DNA from: CABMGU01 sp964508495
GTDB lineage: Archaea > Nanobdellota > Nanobdellia > Woesearchaeales > ARS49
DNA length: 64,000 bases
Assembly (NCBI GenBank): GCA_964508495.1
Contig: CAZDUA010000004.1
Coordinates: forward strand, 9,108 to 73,107
Direction: 5' to 3'
Both the position numbers and the translations under genes were made by a program. This document shows positions 33,407-42,070 of the stretch, piece by piece (position 1 is the first letter of the stretch; each line of letters opens with the position of its first letter). The notes under the pieces are model-generated. The model was not told where the DNA came from. It searched no databases and saw only the letters and a list, made by a program, of their open reading frames with translations.

Positions 33407-33862
33407 TTATTGAATTTTCAATTCTTTCTCAAGAATACCGCCATCAGGAGCCCAGACAAAAGTTGCAGTTACAAACTTTCCTTCTAAAACAGGCGGAAGC
33501 CAATGAGCATCACTAATCCACATCTGAGGATAAGGAAGATTATTTGCTGAAAACCATTCAGGCTTCATTTCCTCGCTCTCAGTTGGAACACCAGACCATT
33601 TATCAGAAACAAAAACGTGCACAACCTGGTCCCACTCAGGCTTATGCGGAAATTTAAAAGTCAGTTCAGCGTGTTTTTTCATCTGTTCTGCAACAAGACC
33701 TGATTCCTCTTTAAGCTCGCGCAAAGCACCCTGTTCAACAGTCTCATTCAGTTCAACCTTGCCACCAAAACCATTCCACTTACCAGCACCAAGACCCTTC
33801 TTTTTCATACCAAGAAGAATTCTACTACCATCACGGATTATACAGATAGTTGCGTTGCGCAT
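33407..33862 (-). CDS. Nudix hydrolase, MutT/MTH1-like
   Basis: A 151-residue Nudix protein with an intact box GKVELNETVEQGALRELKEESGL (GX5EX7REUXEEXGU) near residue 35. The preceding LLGMKKKGLGAGKWNGFGG and the WFSANNLPYPQMW region resemble MTH1-type 8-oxo-dGTP diphosphatases, making nucleotide-pool cleaning the best guess. It starts 5 nt after the 3' end of tRNA-Leu(CAA), so it is probably co-transcribed with the tRNA. Confidence 0.88.
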   Translation of the reverse strand: MRNATICIIRDGSRILLGMKKKGLGAGKWNGFGGKVELNETVEQGALRELKEESGLVAEQMKKHAELTFKFPHKPEWDQVVHVFVSDKWSGVPTESEEMKPEWFSANNLPYPQMWISDAHWLPPVLEGKFVTATFVWAPDGGILEKELKIQ

Positions 33863-33866
33863 AAAA

Positions 33867-33979
33867 TGCGGGGGGCAGGATTCGAACCTGCGAAGGCACT
33901 AAGCCAATAGCTTTCACCACAATCAACTATGGCAAGATGTGCTTGAGGCTATCCCCTTTGACCGCTCGGGAACCCCCGC
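33867..33979 (-). tRNA. tRNA-Leu (anticodon CAA) with intron
   Basis: The acceptor GCGGGGG/CCCCCGC is perfect, the T arm GCAGGTTCGAATCCTGC is intact, and a variable arm (GGC-TTAGT-GCC) marks class II. The anticodon stem ATAGC/GCTAT is split: after loop bases CTCAAG an insertion of ~29 nt precedes the final loop base A, so the intron sits at the canonical 37/38 site. Intron bases CACA and TGTG can form the central helix of a bulge-helix-bulge. Splicing by archaeal EndA is expected. Confidence 0.88.
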
Positions 33980-34015
33980 GATAATAGAATGAGTTCTAGT
34001 GTTCTTTTTTAAATC

Positions 34016-34348
34016 TTATGTCGTCGAAACAGAATATTCATTACAAATTCTTTTCGCATCAGGATTCGTCTGGCCAGGACATTTCGTCGCAAGTTCGAAC
34101 TCCAACAAGTCCTCAGTCATAGCTCTCAAAGCAGCATAATCGCTTGCAGAAGCACCGCCCTGCTGGTAATACATGCTGTCCTCGCGAATAGGATTGTAAA
34201 CGGCGCCTTGACCAACGCCAATTGACTGGCCACCACCAATGCCTTGAACAGCACCAGTAGCATCATCCCGCATACCAATAAAAGCCAAAGTACCAAGAGC
34301 TAATAACGCGACAACCAACAAAGACGACATTGAAGCTTTCTTGTTCAT
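34016..34348 (-). CDS. Exported or membrane-anchored small protein of unknown function
   Basis: A 110-residue protein. An N-terminal basic stretch and hydrophobic helix (MNKKASMSSLLVVALLALGTLAFIGM) form a signal peptide or anchor. A Gly-rich segment (GAVQGIGGGQSIGVGQGAV) follows, then a short acidic helix and a C-terminus with two cysteines (KCPGQ...RICNE). No lipobox and no class III pilin site (G then hydrophobic after KR) are apparent. Unknown surface component. Confidence 0.65.
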   Translation of the reverse strand: MNKKASMSSLLVVALLALGTLAFIGMRDDATGAVQGIGGGQSIGVGQGAVYNPIREDSMYYQQGGASASDYAALRAMTEDLLEFELATKCPGQTNPDAKRICNEYSVSTT

Positions 34349-34458
34349 AATCTCACAAGCTATACTAATCAGAAATCACAACATAAAGACTACGCACTTA
34401 CAGTACGTTTTCTCATACTGGGGCAAGGTTTAAATGACAGCAATAGTAGCAAGGCGCT

Positions 34459-35799
34459 ATGAGCGTAGAAATAGCAGCAGTAGGCGGATGGGGAGAAGTC
34501 GGCAGGAACATGACCGCAGTGAAAATAGAAGACGAAGTAATACTCTTCGACATGGGATTGCACCTGCCAAACTACATAGCACTAACAGAAGAAGAAATGG
34601 GCGAGTTCAGAAAACTAACAGAATCCGGCCTCAAAAAAGCAGAAGCAATACCCCAAGACGGTGCAATAAAAGACTGGAAGCCAAACGTCCTAGCAATCGT
34701 ACTCACACATGCACACCTAGACCACATGGGAGCAGCGCCTTACATGGCAGCAAAATACGACGCGCCAATAATATGCACTCCATTCACAGCAGCAGTCATG
34801 AGAACCATCTGCAGAGACGAAAAAATAGATTTACCAAACAAAATAATAGCGCTCAAACCGGGACAAACAATGCCCTTATCAAAGAACATTAAACTAGAAT
34901 TCTGCCACATAACACACAGCACGCCACAAACAATAATCGCAACACTACACACAAAACACGGCGTCATAATGTACGGAAACGACTACAAACTCGACTTACA
35001 CCCAACCTTAGGAAGCCCCGCAAACTTTGAACACCTAAAAAATCTGGGAGAAAACGGAGTGCTAGCACTAATACAAGACTGCCTTTACGCCGGCGAGAAC
35101 AGAAGAACGCCAAGCGAACAAGTAGCAAAAGACATGCTAAAGGACCTGCTAATGGGCATGGACAGCAAAGGAAAAGGAATAATCATAACAACATTCGCAA
35201 GCCACATAGCGCGACTAAAATCAATAGCAGAATTCGGCAAAATGCTAAACAGAAAAGTAGTCTTCATGGGAAGAAGCACGGCAAAATACTGTTACGCGGC
35301 AAAAGACGCAGACGTCATTGATTTATTCAAACAAGCAGAAATAATCGGGTACTCAAGACAAATAAGAAGAAAGCTCGAAGAAATACAAGCAAAGGGCAAA
35401 GACAAATACTTAATTGTGGTATCAGGACACCAGGGAGAACCACAAAGCGCGCTAAGCAAAATGATAGACGGCGTGTACAACTGGAAATTCACACCAGACG
35501 ACCAAGTAATCTTCAGCTCGCACATCATACCAGCAGAAATCAACCAAAGACAAAGAGCGATAATGGAAGAAAAACTTAAAAAACTAGGCGTAAAAATGTA
35601 CAAAGACATACACGTCTCAGGACACAGCTCACGAGAAGACCTAAAAGACATGCTAAAAATGATTAAACCAAAAAACATACTCCCAACACACGGCGAAAAA
35701 ACCATGATGAACGCGTTCAACACACTCGCACAAGAAGAAGGCTACACATTAAACAAAAACCTCCATCCGCTGACGAATGGTCAAAGAATCAAATTGTAA
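34459..35799 (+). CDS. rnj: RNase J-type metallo-beta-lactamase/beta-CASP ribonuclease
   Basis: A 446-residue RNase J. The metal motif is LTHAHLDH (84-89). Later metal ligands are HITHST and GNDYKLD, and the beta-CASP part includes VSGHQGEP, SHIIPAEINQR and the C-terminal HVSGHSSREDL and LPTHGE. RNase J performs 5'-3' exonucleolytic and endonucleolytic RNA decay; the archaeal enzymes lack the bacterial C-terminal domain, as here. A TATA box (aggtttaaatg) lies ~28 nt upstream. Confidence 0.93.
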   Translation: MSVEIAAVGGWGEVGRNMTAVKIEDEVILFDMGLHLPNYIALTEEEMGEFRKLTESGLKKAEAIPQDGAIKDWKPNVLAIVLTHAHLDHMGAAPYMAAKYDAPIICTPFTAAVMRTICRDEKIDLPNKIIALKPGQTMPLSKNIKLEFCHITHSTPQTIIATLHTKHGVIMYGNDYKLDLHPTLGSPANFEHLKNLGENGVLALIQDCLYAGENRRTPSEQVAKDMLKDLLMGMDSKGKGIIITTFASHIARLKSIAEFGKMLNRKVVFMGRSTAKYCYAAKDADVIDLFKQAEIIGYSRQIRRKLEEIQAKGKDKYLIVVSGHQGEPQSALSKMIDGVYNWKFTPDDQVIFSSHIIPAEINQRQRAIMEEKLKKLGVKMYKDIHVSGHSSREDLKDMLKMIKPKNILPTHGEKTMMNAFNTLAQEEGYTLNKNLHPLTNGQRIKL

Positions 35800-35864
35800 C
35801 TACTCCAGCACAATAAAGCATTTAAATATCGAATGTCCGAAAATTCTAAACAGGGGGGTATAAA

Positions 35865-36611
35865 ATGAGGCTAGTACTAGCAGATCCAACATTACTAAAA
35901 GACAGCATATCAGTCATATCAGACCTAGTTAATGAAGCAAGATTCAAAATAACACGCGACGGACTAGAAATGATAGCAATGGACCCTGCAAACGTCGCAA
36001 TGGTCATATACAAACTCCTATCAAGCAGTTTCACAGAATACGACGTTCCAAAAGAACAAGAAATAGGAATCAACCTAGCAAACTTCAAACAAATACTAAG
36101 AAGGGTAGGAGCGAGCGACATACTAACACTAGAAGTAACAAGCGAAAACAAACTCCAAATACAACTAAAAGGCGGAACAACAAGAACATTCTCACTGCCA
36201 CTAATTGAATTAGAAGAAAAAGAACAGAGAGTGCCAAGCCTCACATTCCCTGTAATGATAAGCACGAACAGCTCAATACTCAACGACGCAATATCAGACG
36301 CAGACATAGTAGCAGAAAGTGTAACACTGGCAGCAGAACCAGACAAGTTCACAATCTCAGCAGAAGGAGACTTAAGCAAAGCACACATAGAAATCAAACA
36401 CGGAGAAGACACAAAAATCAAAAGCGAATCACCAGCTAAGATAAAGGCAAAGTATTCAATAGAATACTTGAAGAAAATGATTAATGCTGGAAAGCTAGCG
36501 AACGAAGTCAGCATATTCTTCAACCAAGACTACCCATTGAAACTAGAATACAAAGTAATGGACAAACTGCTCCTAAGCTTCATTCTCGCACCAAGAGTAG
36601 AAAACGATTAA
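35865..36611 (+). CDS. pcn: DNA polymerase sliding clamp PCNA
   Basis: A 248-residue clamp with both PCNA domains. It has FKITRDGLEMIAMDPANVAMV and the interdomain loop LELEEKEQRVPSL-type linker, ending with the FILAPRVEND C-terminal tail. It forms a ring that tethers polymerase, ligase and nucleases to DNA. A TATA box (gcatttaaatatc) is at ~35819-35831, and an AGGGGGG ribosome site precedes the ATG. The deoxyribosyltransferase-HD fusion follows after 6 nt, so the two are probably co-transcribed. Confidence 0.97.
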   Translation: MRLVLADPTLLKDSISVISDLVNEARFKITRDGLEMIAMDPANVAMVIYKLLSSSFTEYDVPKEQEIGINLANFKQILRRVGASDILTLEVTSENKLQIQLKGGTTRTFSLPLIELEEKEQRVPSLTFPVMISTNSSILNDAISDADIVAESVTLAAEPDKFTISAEGDLSKAHIEIKHGEDTKIKSESPAKIKAKYSIEYLKKMINAGKLANEVSIFFNQDYPLKLEYKVMDKLLLSFILAPRVEND

Positions 36612-36617
36612 AATTAC

Positions 36618-38468
36618 ATGCTACGAACAATAGAAGAACCAATCGTGTATTTTGCAGGACCAGAAGTCTTCAACACAAATAGAGACGACTGGGCATTCGC
36701 AGAAGAATGGGGGAAAAAGCAAGGATTTCGAGTTCTACACCCCGCAAGACACAGCTACCTGAAAGACCAGCAAAAAATCTATGAAAGATGCCGTGCAGAC
36801 GCAAGAGACTGCGACGTAATAGTAGCAGACATAAACGACTTCCGTGGCAGATGCATGGACGACGGAACAGCAGTAGAACTAGGAATGTCGCACAGAAGCG
36901 GAGCAGTCATACTCGGCTACAAAGAAAGAAAAGAAGACCCGATTCTCAGACACGGCGAGCCAAGACCACTCGAAAAAATAGTACAAACACCAGAAGGACC
37001 GGTTACTGAACACCTCCACGTTGACGAAAAAGGCTATTTCATAGAAGGAAAAACTGATAGAAATCTAATGCCGATGAGCAGTCTAAACGTGCCGCCATTC
37101 TACGGACCAAGAGAACAAGCACTAGAAGAAATCGCGATGTACATTAAGAAAAACGTCAAAGGGTGGTACAGACACGAAGACCCACTGTTAGGAAGAAAAC
37201 TATTGCCGCCAAACTCCATAGAAGTCTTTGAAACAATAACTCCAAACTACGAAGTAGACATGACAAGATGGCGAGCAATAATAGAACACCCAATGATGAG
37301 ACGCCTAAGAGAAGTCAAACAACTAGGCGCCATGATATGGGAATACCCAGACGCGACCCATTCAAGATACGCACACTCAGTCATGACATTCAAATTCACA
37401 TACGACATGCTCAGACATTTAAGACTAAGCGAAGAAGAAAAAAGACACGTGCTCGCATATGGACTTTTGCATGACCTAGGGCACACACCATACAGCCACG
37501 AGCTTGAAGAAATAGCAGAACTAGACCAAATGGAAGCGGCAAAAGAAATTCTAAAAGAAGAAAGCTTCCAAAAAGCACTCAAAGAATGCGACATAAACTT
37601 AGAAATGCTTCTAACATTCTTCGACAAGAAAAACCCATTAAGAGCAATAGTAAGCGACAAAGTACTTGGCACGGACAAACTATCATACCTACTGCGAGAC
37701 GGCATAGCAACAGGAAAAGGAGGCTATGACAATATAGAACTGCTCATAGAACATACGGTTTACGAAAACGGAATGTTAGGAGTAGATGAAAGAGCGGCAG
37801 ACAGCGCGCTAAAGCAAATACAACTCTACCATACAACATACGCAAGCACGTACTTCAGCCCATCAACAAGACTAAGCCAAAGAATATTCACACTCTTAGG
37901 ACAAATAGGAATGGATGCAGGCGTACTAAAGCCAGGATGGAACAAGCTAAACGACCTATGGTACGACCACCTGAACATACAGGCAGAAGAACAAGGAAAC
38001 CAAGAACTCAAAAAACTCGGAGCCGACGGCATTGTCAAACAAGCATACAAATGCGTCGGCAGTTTGAGACTCAAAGGAGCAGAAAATCTTGAAGAATCAG
38101 GCATTCACGTAGAAAACATAACAGAAGAAGAATACACAAAATTCCTGACAGTAATACCAGTAAGAGAAAGAAAAAAACTGGAAGAAATACTCTGCGAAGA
38201 AGCAGGAGTAAAACCACTAGACCTGCTGATAGCACCAGGAGGAAGATTGAATAAACTGAAAATAGACGATACGTGGGTATTCAGAAGACAGGGACCGCCG
38301 ATAAGACTGCTGGCAGACATGCACCCGGACATCAAACAAGCACTAGAAAATGAAGCAAGAAAGAACGCAGTCTCATTGAGATTTTACGCGCGAAACGAGT
38401 CTGCAGAAAAAGTCGCAAAAAAACTGCCAGAACTAATTGAAAAACTCAGAGAAATAATAGCAGCATAG
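36618..38468 (+). CDS. Fusion of nucleoside 2-deoxyribosyltransferase-like and SAMHD1-like HD phosphohydrolase domains
   Basis: A 616-residue two-domain protein. Residues ~8-180 match the NDT/DNPH1 fold: YFAGPEVF at the start, DCDVIVADIND, and the catalytic-glutamate motif DDGTAVELG (Glu87). Residues ~205-600 match HD-type dNTP triphosphohydrolases: HSRYAHS (His253), LLHDLGHTPYSH (His285-Asp286, His289, His294) and TDKLSYLLRD (Asp353). Both active sites look complete. The HD part would release deoxynucleosides from dNTPs and the NDT part would split or exchange the base, so one chain could control dNTP pools. It lies 6 nt after PCNA. The coupled reaction is inference. Confidence 0.85.
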   Translation: MLRTIEEPIVYFAGPEVFNTNRDDWAFAEEWGKKQGFRVLHPARHSYLKDQQKIYERCRADARDCDVIVADINDFRGRCMDDGTAVELGMSHRSGAVILGYKERKEDPILRHGEPRPLEKIVQTPEGPVTEHLHVDEKGYFIEGKTDRNLMPMSSLNVPPFYGPREQALEEIAMYIKKNVKGWYRHEDPLLGRKLLPPNSIEVFETITPNYEVDMTRWRAIIEHPMMRRLREVKQLGAMIWEYPDATHSRYAHSVMTFKFTYDMLRHLRLSEEEKRHVLAYGLLHDLGHTPYSHELEEIAELDQMEAAKEILKEESFQKALKECDINLEMLLTFFDKKNPLRAIVSDKVLGTDKLSYLLRDGIATGKGGYDNIELLIEHTVYENGMLGVDERAADSALKQIQLYHTTYASTYFSPSTRLSQRIFTLLGQIGMDAGVLKPGWNKLNDLWYDHLNIQAEEQGNQELKKLGADGIVKQAYKCVGSLRLKGAENLEESGIHVENITEEEYTKFLTVIPVRERKKLEEILCEEAGVKPLDLLIAPGGRLNKLKIDDTWVFRRQGPPIRLLADMHPDIKQALENEARKNAVSLRFYARNESAEKVAKKLPELIEKLREIIAA

Positions 38469-38503
38469 AAAGCATTATAAATTCTTCACTACTATCAAGT
38501 AGT

Positions 38504-39346
38504 ATGAAGTATATTCAGCTCCTAAGACCAAAACAATGGTACAAGAATTTGCTTGTATTCCTGCCATTAATATTCTCAGGAAATTTAACTAATTTAACAG
38601 CAATGGGACAATCAATGCTCGCATTCGCAAGCTTCTGCGCGTTATCATCTGCAACATACGTCATCAATGATTACGCAGACAAAAACAAAGACAGACTGCA
38701 CCCAGAAAAATGGAACAGGCCAATAGCATCAGGAAAAATAGGACTAACAGGAGCAGTCCTATCAATATTTTTACTTCTCGCAATCGGATTCGGAATATCT
38801 CTAATGCTGCCGATTAACTTCTTGTACGCAGCACTCGGCTATTTTGTACTATCACAATTATACACAGCATGGCTAAAACACGAAGCGTTCGCAGACATAC
38901 TGACGATTTCGATTAATTTTGTGATAAGAGCAGTCGCAGGAGCATTCGCAATCAAAGTCTGGGTAAGCCCCTGGTTAATCCTAGGAGTATTCTTCCTCGC
39001 ACTATTTTTGATGTTGGGAAAAAGAAAAAGCGAACTATGGCTATTAAAAGAAAGCGCGACAATACAACGCAAAACATTAGAAGCATACTCAAAAGAAGTC
39101 GTTTCAAGACTCAGCACGCTGGCAACAACAGCACTAGTAATCTCATACACGCTTTTTGCATTCTTCGGAGAACACCAATTACTATTCATAACACTCCCAA
39201 TAGCACTTTACTCAATATTCAGATATGAAGCGCTGATAAATTCAGGAAGCAAAATAGCAAGACAGCCAGAATACGTATTCACAGACGGGAGAATGCTAAT
39301 CGCAATGCTGATCTGGCTCGCACTCACACTAACAGCATTATACTAA
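38504..39346 (+). CDS. UbiA-family transferase, decaprenyl-phosphate phosphoribosyltransferase-like
   Basis: A 280-residue polytopic membrane enzyme. The first Asp-rich motif NDYADKNKDRLHPEKWNRPIASG and the opening LRPKQWYKNLLVFLPLIF are typical of UbiA enzymes acting on phosphoribose and polyprenyl phosphate (DPPR synthase-like). The second motif region LGKRKSELWLL also fits. Such enzymes supply lipid-linked sugars for cell-surface glycans. A TATA box (gcattataaat) lies ~28 nt upstream. The end overlaps a convergent coiled-coil gene by 4 bases. Confidence 0.85.
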   Translation: MKYIQLLRPKQWYKNLLVFLPLIFSGNLTNLTAMGQSMLAFASFCALSSATYVINDYADKNKDRLHPEKWNRPIASGKIGLTGAVLSIFLLLAIGFGISLMLPINFLYAALGYFVLSQLYTAWLKHEAFADILTISINFVIRAVAGAFAIKVWVSPWLILGVFFLALFLMLGKRKSELWLLKESATIQRKTLEAYSKEVVSRLSTLATTALVISYTLFAFFGEHQLLFITLPIALYSIFRYEALINSGSKIARQPEYVFTDGRMLIAMLIWLALTLTALY

Positions 39347-39789
39347 CGCTTAGTACCAAAATAGAACATCTTCTGAATGTCAACATCACTGGACGTGAAC
39401 TTACCCTGACGAGGATGGTCTTCCTTAACCTCAGTCTTCAAAGGGACTTGCTGCTCTTTTGGCCTAGGAGGAGCCTGCTCGTGCAACTTACGAATCTCAG
39501 ATTTTATAGATTCAAGCTCCTGAGCAAGACTGCCCAAAGCAGAACGCAACAAATGAATCTCCTGCACATACTTCTTATTATTCTGCTCCAAAATAAGCTC
39601 AAAACGCCTCTCCGCAAGAGAATCAATCTTTTGAACAACAACAGGCTGAACTTCAGAAACAACAGGAGCTTCCTGTTCAGCAAAAACTTGCTCTGCCTGC
39701 TGATACGCATCCTCGCTTGACACGGCAAAATTATGCTTTTTCAGATCACTAGCCAGCGCGTTAATCTTCTGCAACTTAAAAACGTCCAT
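39343..39789 (-). CDS. Coiled-coil protein, last gene of the TPR/zinc-finger operon
   Basis: A 148-residue soluble protein. Residues ~60-105 form a coiled coil (RRFELILEQNNKKYVQEIHLLRSALGSLAQELESIKSEI), flanked by disordered charged regions. The C-terminus ends SSDVDIQKMFYFGTKR, a short aromatic motif that may be a binding tail. No family recognised. It starts one nt after the B-box-like gene stop. Confidence 0.7.
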   Translation of the reverse strand: MDVFKLQKINALASDLKKHNFAVSSEDAYQQAEQVFAEQEAPVVSEVQPVVVQKIDSLAERRFELILEQNNKKYVQEIHLLRSALGSLAQELESIKSEIRKLHEQAPPRPKEQQVPLKTEVKEDHPRQGKFTSSDVDIQKMFYFGTKR

Positions 39790-40035
39790 TTACTCTCCTC
39801 CATTCAATTCAAGATAACCATTCCTCATCACAAAACGCCTGCCAGAAACCGGAGAACTGGGCCGCGTACTAACAGGAGGCAGGTGCTCACGTCGAACACC
39901 ATCAAGCTGAACAGAACACTTAACACAATACAATTTGCCACCATCACGCTTAGCTATACAAAACTCACAAATGCGCTTACCGCACCACATACAACCACCA
40001 ATGTGGTCCTTCCTATGCTTATCACATTTTATCAT
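39790..40035 (-). CDS. B-box-like zinc-finger protein
   Basis: An 81-residue protein. The first ~45 residues bear eight potential ligands: CDKHRKDH, CMWCGKRICEFC and YCVKC, a spacing like B-box zinc fingers of eukaryotic proteins. The rest is a disordered, Ser/Pro-rich linker ending MRNGYLELNGGE. B-boxes mediate protein-protein contacts. It overlaps the TPR-like gene by 4 bases and is followed directly by the coiled-coil gene. Confidence 0.75.
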   Translation of the reverse strand: MIKCDKHRKDHIGGCMWCGKRICEFCIAKRDGGKLYCVKCSVQLDGVRREHLPPVSTRPSSPVSGRRFVMRNGYLELNGGE

Positions 40036-40772
40036 AGCGTGAACTGATTACCAAAATTCTCCTTAACAAACTGAGCCATCATAGCATTGCCACCAAGCAC
40101 GTAAGACTTGTAGGCAGTAGCAAACAATCCCTCTCTCAAACAAGTATCGCCTAATGTAGACAGCCTCTGCTGGTCGCCGGCCATCTCATAAGCCTTGGCA
40201 GCATAGCCAATCTGACGCTCTCTCAAAGCCTTATCTCCAACCTCGGCAAGCTTCTGCTTGTTGCCAACAGCGCTGAAAACCTCAATAGCATGGTCATACT
40301 TTTCCTTTCTCAAACAATCTTCTCCAACTCGGGTAAGTCGTTCCACATTGTTAATAGAACGAAAAGCCGTAATTGCATCACCTGTTTTTCCCTCTTCCAA
40401 ACACCTGTTGCCGATTTTCAACAACTTTTCAGTATTATCAGCAAGCCTGTAACACTCAATAGCATTCGTAAACAAGCCAACCTTCTCGTAATCCTCTCCC
40501 AGAGAAGTAAGCTTTGAACGGTTGCCAGCAAGAATAAACGTCTTCATAGCTTCAGGCAACCTGCCTTTCCTGACATACTCCTCACCAAAAGCATTCAACA
40601 AAGAAAGACGAGTTTCCTCATCAAACATTGACAAATTAATGTTGTCCAAACCCTTCTCAATCAAAGCCGGCAAAATTTGCCTGAAATTAGACAGTTTGGC
40701 CTCACGCTGACGGATTTCATTCACATTATCCGTCACATTTGAAACAACTTTTTGAAGAATCTTATCGTCCAT
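40032..40772 (-). CDS. TPR/alpha-solenoid repeat protein
   Basis: A 246-residue helical repeat protein. After an N-terminal helix come about seven degenerate ~32-residue repeats of the form L..IG..CL..GK..DAI..F....N, for example LLKIGNRCLEEGKTGDAITAFRSINN and LTRVGEDCLRKEKYDHAIEVFSAVGN. This is a tetratricopeptide-type or clathrin-like solenoid. It is the first gene of the operon with the zinc finger and coiled coil, and probably serves as an adaptor. A TATA box lies near 40825-40835 with an AGAGGTG ribosome site. Confidence 0.8.
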   Translation of the reverse strand: MDDKILQKVVSNVTDNVNEIRQREAKLSNFRQILPALIEKGLDNINLSMFDEETRLSLLNAFGEEYVRKGRLPEAMKTFILAGNRSKLTSLGEDYEKVGLFTNAIECYRLADNTEKLLKIGNRCLEEGKTGDAITAFRSINNVERLTRVGEDCLRKEKYDHAIEVFSAVGNKQKLAEVGDKALRERQIGYAAKAYEMAGDQQRLSTLGDTCLREGLFATAYKSYVLGGNAMMAQFVKENFGNQFTL

Positions 40773-40910
40773 ATCGCAACACCTCTTTTCACACTCAACA
40801 GTGAATTAAATTCATAGTAAACTGATATATAAATGTTACTATTTTGTATACTGGAGTGATTCCCGACGAGAAAAGATAACTTTTTATTCTAAGCCCAGAT
40901 TGACAAAAAC

Positions 40911-41216
40911 ATGAACATTCTACTAAGCATCGGCATTGCGTGGATTGCGTGCCAATTAATCAAAATAATCCTCAGCAAAAAAGTCTCAGCATTCTGGAAC
41001 GTCGGAGGAATGCCAAGCTCGCACTCATCACTAGTAGGAGCACTAGCAACGGCAGTTGCACTGCAAGAAGGATTTGCGTCAACACCCGCAGTAATATCTT
41101 ATGTAATACTAACGATAGTTGTAAGAGACGCAGTCCACCTGCGACACACACTCAAAGAAGTTCTAGTCGGACTAGGCATAGGAATAATCGTCGTGTCACT
41201 CCTGCACTACGTGTAA
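40911..41216 (+). CDS. Divergent PAP2-family (DUF212) membrane protein, short form
   Basis: A 101-residue membrane protein. GGMPSSHSSLVGALATAVALQEGF matches the DUF212 branch of PAP2-like phosphatases. Usual members are ~150 residues and have a longer FDA.GVRR segment; here only VVRDAVHLRHTLKEVLVGLGIG remains, so ~50 residues are missing. It may act on a lipid phosphate, but this is uncertain. A TATA-like actttttattc is ~26 nt upstream. The end overlaps the convergent gene at 41207 by 10 bp. Confidence 0.75.
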   Translation: MNILLSIGIAWIACQLIKIILSKKVSAFWNVGGMPSSHSSLVGALATAVALQEGFASTPAVISYVILTIVVRDAVHLRHTLKEVLVGLGIGIIVVSLLHYV

Positions 41217-41620
41217 GGCGGAACCATAGAAAACAAGCTCTCAAGACCACGACGCAAAGCAGGCTTCTCAGTAATCTGGTCATGCGTAAACGGAAACAAC
41301 ATCCACTTCTCATTCGCCTCAGGATTAACAAAATAAATACACAAACCCCTCAACTTGGAAAACTTATCCCAATTAGAAACAACAAAATTGACATTCTTCT
41401 TCGTATTAAGAACAACCAAGCCAGCACCACCCGCCGATTTCTCAACAATCTCACCAGCGTCAGACAATTCAGGGCGAACGAGAACAAGAACATCCCCAGT
41501 AGTTTTATGCACGACAAAATCCCCATTCAAAGACTCAAAACCAGTAATGGACTTCTGAAGAACATCACGGCTCTTCAAATAAATCTGAGCCCACTCCTTA
41601 AGCTGAGAAACTAAATCCAT
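41207..41620 (-). CDS. Conserved protein of unknown function
   Basis: A 137-residue soluble protein of mixed alpha/beta composition. It begins MDLVSQLKEWAQIYLKSRDVLQKSI, then has several strands (GDFVVHKTTGDVLVLVRPEL, GLVVLNTKKNVNFVVSNWDKF, CIYFVNPE). No motif that would name a function. Clean single gene between a convergent PAP2-like gene and a PRC-barrel gene. Confidence 0.65.
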   Translation of the reverse strand: MDLVSQLKEWAQIYLKSRDVLQKSITGFESLNGDFVVHKTTGDVLVLVRPELSDAGEIVEKSAGGAGLVVLNTKKNVNFVVSNWDKFSKLRGLCIYFVNPEANEKWMLFPFTHDQITEKPALRRGLESLFSMVPPYT

Positions 41621-41679
41621 GCGCGGAAAACTAACGTGCAGCTACTTAAACTTTTATGTTTCCAGTCACGTGACAACAA

Positions 41680-41970
41680 TCAGGCTTCAACAGTTTCTTC
41701 AGCAGAAGCTTCCTCTTCAGAATAGCTTGGAACCGCTGCCTTGCTGATAATCATAATGTCGCCAACAGCCTTCACAAGCTGGTGAGGCACTATAACGCCC
41801 TTAGCACTGCCAAGCACCTTACTCAAGAAAGAATTCTTAGTAGCACGAACACGCCAGCCGTGAATCTTGGTTTGGGTCAAAATGGCTTCCTCAACATCAC
41901 CAAAATAGTCACCCTGATCGGTAAAAACCTTCATATCATACGTTTCCTGAATCTTTTTCATTCTGAGCAT
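41680..41970 (-). CDS. PRC-barrel domain protein
   Basis: A 96-residue protein with a small beta-barrel: KVFTDQGDYFGDVEEAILTQTKIHGWRVR and LGSAKGVIVPHQLVKAVGDIMIISKAA. PRC barrels occur in RNA-processing proteins (RimM) and in archaeal proteins such as CdpB linked to cell division. The acidic C-terminus is SEEEASAEETVEA. It has a very strong ribosome site (AAAGGAGG) and stands alone. CdpB-like identity is possible but unproven. Confidence 0.8.
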   Translation of the reverse strand: MLRMKKIQETYDMKVFTDQGDYFGDVEEAILTQTKIHGWRVRATKNSFLSKVLGSAKGVIVPHQLVKAVGDIMIISKAAVPSYSEEEASAEETVEA

Positions 41971-42070
41971 ATCAATTCCTCCTTTGCGGTCACTATTTTT
42001 GAAGAGTTAAACTATTTAAAGATTATGGTAAAGCACAGCATTAATATAGAGCAGAATATGGTATGAAACA

